Origin: Hirudo medicinalis
Lineage: Eukaryota; Annelida; Clitellata; Hirudinida; Hirudinidae
Length of the DNA: 64,000 nucleotides
NCBI GenBank assembly: GCA_011800805.1
Contig: MPNW01000169.1
Span: 61,675 to 125,674 of the forward strand
Direction: 5' to 3'
Shown piece by piece: positions 48,690 to 64,000 of the stretch (positions are counted from its first letter, which is position 1; every line of letters starts with the position of its first letter). A model generated the notes under the pieces. The model saw nothing but the letters and a program-made list of their open reading frames with translations. It did not search any database and had not been told where the DNA came from. The position numbers and the translations under genes were made by a program.

Positions 48690-49749
48690 ATGTCTGGTGG
48701 GTGTTTCTCCACATTCGCTGGAATTTATGTATTTATTTCGGCAGCTGTTTCGGTCTTCTAAAACACGCTTCATTGCGCAGGTCGACTCAGCTTGCTAACT
48801 GTTCCAGCACTTAGGAAACAAACTGCATCGTTGATTTTTCTACATGGATCAGGAGACAGCGGTGATGGAATAAAAAATTGGCTGGATTCCCTTCTGAATG
48901 GAAATTTTGAATTTCCTCATATTAAAGTAATATTTCCATCAGCCCCTTCCAGGTTCACATGTATTTTAACATTTTAGGGATATTCCTCAATAGCGAATAC
49001 AAGATGAATATATTTGTTAAAACTTAATTTTAACTTTGGGTTGCAATTTCCAGGCTCTATACACCTACAAAGTGTGAAATGCCAGTATGGTTTGACAGAA
49101 TAGAAATTAATCCATTTTGTTCAGAGGATAAGAGGTCAGTTGACCAAATGTGTTCCAAAATATTGGATGTTATCAATGATGAAATCGCTTCAGGAATACC
49201 TCCAAATAGGATTATTATAGGTGAAGAAAGCTTATGCTTCTCACCAACTCAACATATATTTAATATTCAAACTTGTTTCAGGTGGCTTTTCGATGGGTGG
49301 TGCTCTGTCTTTTCACTGTGCATTCAGATTTTGCCCAAATATTGCTGGCACTTTTGCTCTTTCTTCATTTTTAAATGAAAATTCAGCTGTATATGAGGTT
49401 AGTGGAGTGCAAAACAAAGTTATAGCAAAATAAGTTATAGTTTATTTGTTACATTTATTAAGTACTTGATATATAAACTTGAGAGGTCATTTAATTAAAA
49501 TTAAGTAAAATTATGTTTCACCAGGCTATTGCTAAAGCCCCTCCTGGGACAAAATTCCCTCCACTTTTTCAGGCTCATGGTGGAAATGATGAATTAGTGC
49601 TTCTAGATTGGGCAAAAGCTACAAGCAACAATTTGTCAAAATTGGGGATTGTAACTTCTTTACAAGTTTACCCCAATCTGTATCATCAACTTAGCAGGAA
49701 ACTTGTAATAGATCTTATTGAGTGGATCTCCAAATTGATGCCTGAATAA
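48690..49749 (+). CDS. LYPLAL1: lysophospholipase-like protein 1 (alpha/beta hydrolase), complete
   Basis: Serine hydrolase of the acyl-protein thioesterase family; the physiological substrate of LYPLAL1 is unsettled. Exons: 48690-48696, 48781-48952, 49054-49220, 49282-49397, 49525-49749, phase-consistent, 228 residues; the human protein is about 237. The first exon contributes only ATG TCT G, giving MSGRLSLLTVP. I chose it because its GTGGGT donor is in the phase the next exon needs. Landmarks: ASLIFLHGSGDSGDGIKNW (oxyanion region), FPSAPSR, VWFDR, the nucleophile elbow GGFSMGGALS with catalytic Ser, FALSSFLNENSAVYE, catalytic Asp in HGGNDELV, and catalytic His in YPNLYHQLS. All three catalytic residues are intact. 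Confidence 0.95.
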
Positions 49750-49842
49750 ATTAGTCAAAAATTTTAACCATGGAATGGCTGCTTCTTTAATTCTGTTATT
49801 TTCTTTATGGATTCTATGTATTGCATAGGAAGATGCATTTTA

Positions 49843-49869
49843 TTAACACACACACACACATAAACACAC
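49843..49869. repeat. (CA)n short microsatellite
   Basis: CA run with a TAAA interruption, about 90 bases 3' of the LYPLAL1 stop. Confidence 0.8.
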
Positions 49870-51038
49870 CCTCCTTACAGAATTGTGATGGGCGTAATCT
49901 TGGTAGACTTTTGTGGGAAGATGTTGGAGATGCACTATCAGTGTTAATGGGATGGGAGTGCTAGTAAGGCCAGAGTCGTTTTAAAGTTGATTTAACCGAT
50001 TTCGAGAAAACTGCAATTTTGATATTTATTTCGATTTTGTAGCCGGTCTAATGATTCAAATCATTGGCACCTTCCTACTTGATAGCTTTTTTAATTCCGG
50101 TCTTGCCGCCACAAAATCCGGAAATATTACTGGAGAACTTTTAAAATCGCTATCAATCGATAACATGGATTTTAAGTGTTACAAGGTTTTCTTTAAAACT
50201 GGAGTGAAAGCCTACGCGGCTTTCAGGCTTCCCAATTGCAGTACGTAGGAAGCAGTTAGCTGATTTTTTTAAATTTATGTTTAGTTTTAGAATTAAGCAA
50301 TCATTATATTTTAATTAAAAAAGTTACTCTTTAATAGAGATTTTTATAGATATCTAATCTATACGATATTCTATGGATTATAGTGCCCAACTCTATCCTT
50401 CACCATCTTGCTTAAAACTCTGTTGTTTTTGTGAGCATTCTGAAACGCTGGTCAGTTTCCGCTAAATACGACTAAAATTTTACCTGACAAAAGTATGAGT
50501 TAAATTTCTTTACGTGAAATAATTTTTTATTTATAAGTGGTGCTGTCAACTTGTTTAATGTAATGTGACATATTGTCTAACGATAATGAGGCTTCAAGAA
50601 AAAAGTGGTTTTATATTGAAGTAATGTCGACAAATTACATTGTGAAGCTTTGAGACATTACAGAAGGAATTATACATGTTGCAACAAAGTTTAACTAACC
50701 TGACTTTTTAAGTTTGGAACATAAAATATCTTTACAGATACAGCAGCAGTTAGAATAATATCTGACCTCCAATTAAACTAGTACTTTATTGATAATATGT
50801 TTTACAATGCGGCTGAAAGTATCTACAGTTTGTTATATGTACAAAAGGTGTTAGCAACATGTTTTGCATATGCGGTTCTTGAATAATTCTTTTTACAGCT
50901 GTATTGATTTGCCTTTTATGTTATTATGTGAAAGAATGTTAAGTTGGCATACAAGTTTGTTAATGAATGATGTTGCTTCCACTTTCATTTGCACAAAATA
51001 ATGTGTTGCCAAACGAATTTTAGCTATTAGACTGAAAA
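49870..51038. other. intergenic LYPLAL1 / GIGYF
   Basis: About 1.2 kb. A plus-strand open frame at 50051-50248 (including SGNITGELLKSLSIDNMD) has no family I recognise and no clear partner exon; it starts at an ATG-less codon. The rest is AT-rich and presumably holds the GIGYF promoter. Confidence 0.45.
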
Positions 51039-54000
51039 ATGGAATCTGAGACCAAATTCGTTCCCCAATGGTGAGTGAAACTTGCATCAGTTGCAATTGT
51101 GAATACATTTTGTGACCTCCCCTCCTCCTAGGCTCCAGGCCAAACAAAACGATTCCACACCTAATGGCCCTTCAAGAGGAGCCGATAGATTTTTTATGGC
51201 AGCAGGGAGCAGAGACAGAGAGAATGGTAGGCTCATAGGCAATGGCATGAGACCCAACAACCCTGTCAAATACCAGCTTGCAGAGCACAGATATGGCAGG
51301 GAGGAAATGTTGGCGCTATTCGATCCGTCGAACACAGCTCCCGACGATCTCAGCGAGCATCCGGTTTATGTCGCGGAATCCCTAAATCCAATCTCCTTTA
51401 TACCCATGACAGAAGAGGAGGAGGTAAACATATTGAAACGACCATCATTGTAAAGGGTGATATGTTTAAAATTAGTGTCTTTTTAAGGTTCTTTCCCTAC
51501 AGAGTGTGAACAGCTATGGTTACAAGCCCTATTTGAGGGGAGGAGCCATGCGAGGTGGAGTGAGAGGAGATTATGGAAGAGGAAGAGGTGATTATATCTG
51601 ATGCCAATTACTGTGTTTTGGATTCTAGTTACAATAAAATAATTTCAAGGTCGTGGCAGAGATGACGAGGGAAGGCTGAAACCAAGAGATCCCTGGGATG
51701 AGAGGTGCATTGAGTGAAATCTTACTGATTTTTAAAAGTCATTCAGTGAACTTGTAGTGATATTTATAAGTTTATTCCATGGTGTTCGTATTGATATTTA
51801 TTTGGCTGTCCGTCATAGGCCGTCCAAAAGCCAGGACTACCCCGGTCATGACGATGGTCCGACCACGCCACACAAAACAGACTTTTTCTCGCCCTCTAGT
51901 CATCATTCCTCTTTCAATCGCTCGAACTCCAACGAGAGTTGGAGGTCTCGAAATAACTTCCAAGATGCTGACAACGGCGACTACAGAAAGGACCGATGGC
52001 GTAAGATTAGAGCTGGATTTGAATCTTAAGATCTGAATTCTCATCGTGCACATCATCGTTAAAGCGACGAAAGGCTGGAGAGATGCGAAGGGTCCAACTA
52101 GATTACAAGAGGAGGGTTCATTCTTCAAAGGGACTTCTCCTAGGGATCAAAAACCAACAGACTTCAGGAGGTCAAAGAGTCTGTACGAGGAAGATGAAAC
52201 TGCCAATAGTATGAGTATGTGATTGATTTGCTTTCATTGACGAAAAAAGGTTTTGGTGGTCCTTTACGAGAAGAATTTGTTTTAAATCACTGTCGATTTT
52301 AATTCACAGAGATGCCCGAGTGGAGCACGGTTGACAAAGATGATTTGGGAGTGGAGGGCTCCTTTGATTCGTCCGGTGCTTTCATGACCTCCAAATTGAA
52401 GGTTTGAATGGCATTCGACTTGGCAATTTGTCAAGATTACTTGATTTTAAGGATTTTTGGCTACATTACCAGGAGAAAAACAAGAAGGCTCAAGATGATT
52501 CAGACAAAAACGATCCCGCACCGACACCAGAAACTAAGAGCGATCAAGTTAAGGTGGACTCAAGCTCGAAAGCCCCAAAAAGTCCTCCTGAAGCTCACTT
52601 AGAAACTGTCCTAACGAGGGAAGATGATAATAATTCGAACGTAAACCTGCCTGTTGCGACCCCTCCTCCTGCTTCTTCCAATGTCATAACCCCAGCAGTA
52701 AAAATCTTGCCCACCGTACCTAAAGAGGAGACAGATCAAAATGTTTTATTTAGTAATATGAAAATAGACGATCCCTGTGCAAGCCTCGTTTTTCATGCCA
52801 ACGACGGCATGAGCCTGGCGAGGAACGCCAACGCAGGCGCTTCCTTCGTGCATCCGATCTCCCATCCTGCATCTCTTCCGGCCGCCGAATCCGGCGGAAT
52901 CCTTGCCCATTCCTCTGTCGTGCACCCCCAGCCGTTCAATTACATGAGGAATTCTTGGTACTACGTCGACCCCCAGGGTGCCATTCAGGGTATTCGCCTT
53001 TACCGTCCGATTGCGAGGCCCGTTAGGGCCCGTCAGAGTGCTCGGAAACTACAACGCTTTGTTTTCATGCAGGTCCCTTCAGAGATTCCGACATGGCAGA
53101 ATGGTACTACCAGGGTTATTTTGACATGACGTTGATGCTTAAAGCTGGGGAGGGTGGTGAATTCGTAACTCTCGGTAAGTGCAAAACTTTCTTATTAATA
53201 ATAATAATAGTTAATTTATAATGCGCCATTTGCATAGCGTCAGGGGCGCCTTGTTGTTGTCTTATTGTTGCTCTACGAATAACTTTGAATTTGTAGGACT
53301 ATATTTTTGTGTGGCATAAACGATTCAAAACGATGGCATGGATTACGTACTCTAAAAACATTTAATGTTTACGTTATGCATCTGTAAGTGACTACTGTAC
53401 GATTCAATGCAGGTGCCTTTGTGAGCAAAGTAGGTTCATTACCTTTTGCACCAAACAGACCATTGGTGCCAGGCCAACCCCAACCAGTGCAGGTAAGGAT
53501 TGAAATTGCCCATCCTTTAGCATCACTTCTAAAGAATTTCCTTTTTGCCAGAATCTGCCGCAAACACCTCACGCCATTCTGAACCACGCCCAGCATCCGG
53601 TCAGCACCTTAAGCCACGACGTCTTGCCGCAGACCTTCTTCTATCCTCGGCAGCCTTTGGTTCCTCATCTCCAGCAACAGCCGATGCAGTCCCCAGAACC
53701 TCCGTCAAAGTTTGTTTAAACAGTTTGTTAATGTTATGATGATGATGATGATTATTATTATTATTATTATTACTTTTATTGGTCTTGTCGGTGCTAATTA
53801 CAATTTGAATTGCATCTGATTTTATACTGTTTTCAGTTCTTTCCTACCAGCTATGCATTTAGGAGCCACAAATGCACCTAACCCCCTCTTTGTGTCCGGA
53901 TCTGTGCACATGTCTTCACTGAATGGTTTGTCTCTTGCAAGAAATCATGATTAAAGCATTATGTTCTGAGGAAATGACATTTGTGCAGGTGACGTTCCTA

Positions 54001-56709
54001 ACACGACAGCATGGAATCAAACTCAGCCATCTATTTTACAGGTGGGTTTTAAGTTGTAACTTTGTATGTTGATCTCGCTTTCCTTACTCGTTTCATTTTT
54101 TCAACTCGATTCTTGTAGGACAAGAACCTACCTGAAGCAGCTTTCAATAGCATGTTGCCTCAAAATATCAATGCAACCAACTTGTGGAACCCACGTTTAC
54201 TGCTGCCATCAAACAACACCATAAACAGCCATGGTCTTGCTCAAGCTTCCACAGTCCAGGAAAAGATTCAAGTTGATTACCATGTTCAGCAGTTGGAAAA
54301 GATGGAGGCAGACAAGGAGCAAAGAAGGAAGGCATTGGATAATGAACAGCTTGCAATGATTGAGAAGATGGTCGCAAAGAAAGTCCTTGTGGATGCGAAG
54401 GTACAACAGAGGAAAAAACAGCTTGAGGAACAAGAAAGGAAGGAGTTATTGAGGCAGGAGGAAATGAAGCTCCACAATGAACAGTTGCAGAGACAAAATT
54501 TAGAAGAGGAGAAGAAGAAGAAGAAGGATTCACAAATGAAAGAAAGGCATCCAGACTTGTCGTTGTTGGAACTAAGGAGACAAGAGGAAGGAATGAACGA
54601 ACTCAGGAGGCAAGAGGAAGCATTCATGGAACTTGTGAAGCAGCAGGAAGTGCAGCAAGTGGACAACTTGAACGAAGAGGAATTCAAGCCAGTGGAGGAC
54701 GCAAAGAAGCTGAAGGAAAACAAGAAACGAAAGGAAGCCAAGAAACAAGAAGAGGCAAAGAGGCAAGAAGAGATCAGGCGAGAGGAGGAATCGAGGCTAG
54801 AGTTGGTAAGAAAAGTGGAAGAGCAGAAGAAAGCAGAAGAGATGAGAAGGAAGGAAGAAGAGGAACAAATACTGAAAATGAGGTTGGCAGCAGAGGAAGC
54901 TAAAAGAAAGGAATTAGAAGAAATGAATCTACGAAAGGTGAGGATTTGACGATTGTTGAACTTTTATCGAAGTAAGTAAGCGATAAAATAAAATATTTTG
55001 TAGCAAACGTCTTCTAAGAATGCCTGGTCGTCTAGCGGCCGTTCGCAATCCTCTTCGAAGCCCGGAGTGCCCAAGATCAATGAGATTCAAAGCCTCGAGC
55101 AGGAAAAAATGAAACAGCAACATCTGACTGAGCAGAAATTAATTGCTGACCAACAGAAGCAGTTGGCTTCTTCTGCTGCCAAGGCAACTGGTAGCATTTG
55201 GAAGGCCAATCCAGCCAAGTTAGACCCGTGATTGGCTTAAATTGACCAAGGATGAGAACCCAAATTGTTTTGTTTTTGATTCTAAGGGCTGCAGCTCCTA
55301 AATCCCTATTGGACATACAGATGGAACAGGCCAGCCAATTGGAGGCGCCTGTGAAGGTGCAGCAGCAAGTAAATAGATTCAATCAGTTATTTACAATTAA
55401 CTACATCTGGCACGGCAACTGTCTTTGCTTTAGCATTGCATAAATAGCCACTTTTTAAATTAATTTGATTTTAATATTTTGTTTAAAATGTTTTAAAGCA
55501 GCAGGTGGCAAAGGCGATCGAGCCACACCCTCCCTCGGTCGCATCTCGGATTGCAACGAAAGAAGCTCCCGCTCGGGTTCAGGAGACCGGCAAGGATTCG
55601 GCATGGGAGGCTGCCGTGACTTCGGGCCTTAAGAAGCACCAGAAACCTCCGACGTTGGACAAGTGCGTAAGGCCGAGAGACGCTCGCGATGCCGATTTTT
55701 ATTTACGATTTTATTTAATTTTATTGATTAGGCTTTAATCAGCGTGCTTAAATGTCTTCATTCACTTAGTAAATGATCCATTGACAGCAACCAATTTCCT
55801 GCTTTGCTTTCTGCAAAATCGTCGGCAACGGGAAAGAAGGCTCCTCTGAGGGCCTTGGGGAAATCAGCTAAAGACGAGGTTCGTTTGAAAATGGAATATT
55901 TGTTTCGACTTGAAACGCGAATGACTCCTTACAAAATCTTTCAGATTGCGGCACAAAAGGTTTTTGAAGCCGTAAAGGTCAAGGACGAGTTGACGGAATG
56001 GTGCGAAAAGTCTTTGGCCGGACTCAAAACAGAAGTTGATAGTGAGTTGTGTGCGATCGTTCAAAGAGCTTTCTCTGAAGAATGAAAATATTTTTAGTTA
56101 ATCATTACGTAACATTGTCATGCGATAGTAAATTGAGTACAATAGCAAATTATTAGTTACTGATGAGTTAATGATTTCATTTTAGTTTCAACGTTGGTGG
56201 ATTTCTTGAAATCTTTAAAAAATTCATCTGAGGTTTGTAGTCGATCATATCAAACATAGTGATGAAAAATATACTTATCGTTTTTATTCGCATAGATTCT
56301 GGAATACATTCATAACTACCTTGGAGATTCCAAAGTTGTGAAAGATTTTGCCAAGCAGTTTATTGAAAAGATGAACAACTACTCTCAAGTATTTATGTTT
56401 TGATCAACCAAATAAGACTGTAAAACATCTTAAAATTTATTGATTATGCTTAATTAAGACCGAGTATTCTTTGGTTAACGGATGATTACATGCTTCCAGG
56501 AAAACAGCAGCTGGAGTGTTGTTGGGAGGCAGGGTAATGGCAGCAACAAGACCAACGACAAGTCAGGAGACAAAGCCAACAAGAAGGGAAAGAAGAAGCA
56601 GCAGAAAGTCGATGCCAATTTCCTGCTCGGATTCACTGTACATGCCGATCCCGACCGTACCAACGTCGGGGAGATCGATGCTGTCCCCAGCGTTGGCACG
56701 AAGAAATGA
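51039..56709 (+). CDS. GIGYF: GRB10-interacting GYF protein, complete
   Basis: GIGYF proteins bind 4EHP and proline-rich partners to repress translation. Twenty-two phase-consistent exons give about 1233 residues: 51039-51070, 51132-51423, 51503-51587, 51650-51704, 51819-52000, 52065-52214, 52310-52401, 52473-52989, 53073-53174, 53413-53492, 53552-53709, 53837-53925, 53989-54041, 54119-54937, 55004-55218, 55287-55368, 55502-55662, 55788-55878, 55945-56041, 56186-56232, 56296-56388, 56500-56709. Domains: MESETKFVPQWLQAK start; 4EHP-binding block HRYGREEMLALF; RG-rich stretch; PEWSTVDKDD...FDSSGAF; GYF domain (WYYVDPQGAIQGPF, DMAEWYYQGYF, split by an 83-bp intron); 273-codon Glu/Lys-rich coiled-coil exon; ELTEWCEKSL; YIHNYLGDS; C-terminal FLLGFTVHADPDRTNVGEID. 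AATAAA lies at 56768. The acceptor of the eighth exon could instead be at 52452. Confidence 0.95.
53215..53262 (-). mobile_element. SINE 3' fragment in a GIGYF intron
   Basis: The complement reads GGCGCCCCTGACGCTATGCA then aatggcgcattata, matching the internal CGCCTCTGACGC and GGCGCTATATAAATG block of the SINE copies elsewhere. The head is absent. Confidence 0.6.
53736..53772. repeat. (GAT)n(ATT)n microsatellite
   Basis: Short compound repeat in the GIGYF intron between 53709 and 53837. Confidence 0.9.
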
Positions 56710-56767
56710 CAACTTGAACGAACCACTTCCTGCTCATTTCCTCCTCAAGGGTTGAGACTGTCTTCAC

Positions 56768-56773
56768 AATAAA
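56768..56773 (+). terminator. GIGYF polyadenylation signal
   Basis: AATAAA 59 bases after the GIGYF stop codon. A second AATAAA follows near 56824. This also limits the gap to the next gene at 56937. Confidence 0.6.
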
Positions 56774-56936
56774 ATTGATATTTGTGCGTAGATATGTACC
56801 AATTGTGTTATATCAGATGCTGATAATAAATGCCAGCCAAATCAGGAAGTCTTTCAATCTTGTTTGCAATGAGCTTGATCTGCGTGTGGATGATTTTAAT
56901 CTTGGTTTTATTTGATAGGATGCTTGAGGATGCAGG

Positions 56937-57413
56937 ATGGTTCTTTCGAATAAATTCATGCCGAACTTGATGTTTATTTTAGCGGCGTTTCTGTTATCAC
57001 TGCAGGCATTTTGTGTAGGTACACCCTGAAGTGATATTGGAATAGGGTGACATTTTTATTAAATCTCATTCGTTGGAGTGCCTGTGTTTTGAATGTGTTG
57101 AGTCGACAATACCCAAGTTCGGGCAAGTGGTTAAATACGATAATCCGCTATTCGATAGCTCTCAGCAGTTCGTGTGCCAGTTTGTCTTTGACGGCGACAT
57201 CATCAGAGCGCCACAAATGGCCAGTAACTTGTGTCTGTTTCCAAAACATTAATTTCGAAGCAATTCTCGAATAGTCACCAAACAAATTTTTTATCTTTGT
57301 CGGCAGGAGGTCCCCCAGAGAAGTCTGCCAATTCCGTGTTACCCATCCTCTCGAATTTGGAACTTGCGATCGATGAACGACTGATGCAGGAACGTCAATG
57401 CGTCAATTTCTAA
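56937..57413 (+). CDS. small secreted protein of unknown family
   Basis: Three exons, 56937-57018, 57128-57223 and 57307-57413, join in phases 1 and 1 to give about 94 residues. The first exon encodes MVLSNKFMPNLMFILAAFLL then SLQAFC, a clear signal-peptide pattern. The second reads VVKYDNPLFDSSQQFVCQFV then FDGDIIRAPQMA. The third reads RGGPPEKSANSVLPILSNLE then LAIDERLMQERQCVNF-stop. Two cysteines remain after the signal. The acceptor of exon 2 (GGGCAAG at 57127) is the least certain: other AGs nearby give stops. I do not recognise the family. It sits only 228 bases after the GIGYF stop, same strand. Confidence 0.55.
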
Positions 57414-58148
57414 ATGGCGACTATCGAGAGATTTTCGGAACGTTCATAAAATTGGCATCTATAAAAATCTATTTGGGATTAATTGAACCGAAGCTTAGAA
57501 GCAAAATAATTTATTATATAATTATGATAATTCATGGTTATTTTGAGGATTAAGTATAAAAAGAAAAGCTAAGGTAATAACAAATGTCATAGACAATAAA
57601 AGGTCTTTCAATAATTTCCGAATCATACGTCAATAGGATACACAATTTTAAGATATGTTGACCCCTCTAATGTTTCTCTATATATATATATATTTCTCTA
57701 GTTTTATAGCAAATCTCCTTTCAATTTAAATTTTTTAGGATGTCTGTTAATATAGTCCGACGAAATATATTTTACACTTTAAATAAATAAACTAATAATA
57801 TAATATTATATCCATATCAATATTTAATGGAGATTTAGTTGTAAAATAAAAATCCAAATTACTTTTCAGATTTTTGAATCTTTCGAAATAAACAAACATT
57901 TCTCTTCCAGTTTATTGGGAGAAAATCTCCAGTTAGTTTTATTTAAGTATCGTTATTTACAACTTTACTGCTTTTGAAACATATTTGCATTTGATGAACG
58001 CTGATGCATGAACGGTTTGTACGCATATCACTGTTGACCTTCATTCTAATGCTATGAAAATATTCAAGGATTTCGTCATTTTATATACTACATAATATAT
58101 AATAATTTATAAGCACTTAAATAACTTTTGTTGCTATGGCTTTAGGTA
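57414..58148. other. intergenic, secreted-protein gene / SPG7
   Basis: AT-rich, with a (TA)n run at 57677-57692. No coding signal. An acceptor-like TTTAG lies four bases before the SPG7 ATG. Confidence 0.5.
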
Positions 58149-63795
<5,647 letters not shown>

Positions 63796-64000
63796 TTACG
63801 ATTAAATTAATTAAAATATAAATGTTTATTTGTGGAACTGAAAAAAATGTCTCCAATGAACGAGGCTTCATCTTAAAATATCTTAAGAGAATTGTTCGTA
63901 AGTACTAAAAATAAAACAGTTCAACAAAGATTTGCCATGGTAACAGTCAGCGATCTCGGTAGAAGTAAACAAAGTGCGCTCCGGGATCGTAGATGAAAAT

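Noticed and set aside
54168..54766. Ser/Phe/Cys-rich minus-strand frames opposite the GIGYF coiled-coil exon.
   Set aside because: Antisense shadows of a Glu/Lys-rich coding exon.

Overview
The window is eukaryotic and looks like invertebrate animal nuclear DNA. It is AT-rich, full of (GAT)n, (AAT)n and (ATT)n microsatellites, and its genes are split by short GT-AG introns. The recognisable genes are animal ones: a GABA-B receptor, AMPK beta, syntaxin-5, an MXD bHLH repressor, GIGYF, LYPLAL1, paraplegin and part of NOL10. A lophotrochozoan such as an annelid or leech would fit, but that is inference; nothing here proves the taxon. One unresolved base (n) lies at 4829. I see no rRNA, tRNA, CRISPR array or prokaryotic gene.

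Layout. (1) 1-23925, minus strand: most of the ligand-binding (Venus-flytrap) half of a type-2-like GABA-B receptor, spread over large introns. The 3' part (rest of the lobe, 7TM, tail) lies beyond base 1. Its first coding exon encodes an unusual N-terminal region of about 400 residues rich in His and Gln. The introns hold SINE copies, an ORF1-only LINE-like insertion, a decayed LINE reverse transcriptase, a probable solo LTR and a 395-bp hAT-type MITE with an 8-bp target duplication. (2) 26797-27931, minus: four WD-repeat exons of NOL10 whose other exons I could not find. At 28383-28825, minus, are two unrecognised coding-like segments. (3) 29600-39430, plus: a long gene-poor stretch leading into an MXD/MAD-family bHLH gene, with a 40-bp x 8 minisatellite just 5' of the exon for the basic region. 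(4) 40511-42775, minus: a complete AMPK beta subunit gene, head-to-head with syntaxin-5. (5) 44425-63795, plus: a compact head-to-tail run of STX5, LYPLAL1, GIGYF, a small secreted-protein gene and SPG7.

Function. The run of five is not an operon of related functions: it mixes Golgi SNARE traffic, an acyl hydrolase, translational repression, a secreted peptide and mitochondrial proteolysis. Close packing is probably the only link. Exon boundaries below were set by hand from GT/AG sites, checked for phase, and tested against family alignments recalled from memory. No search was run.
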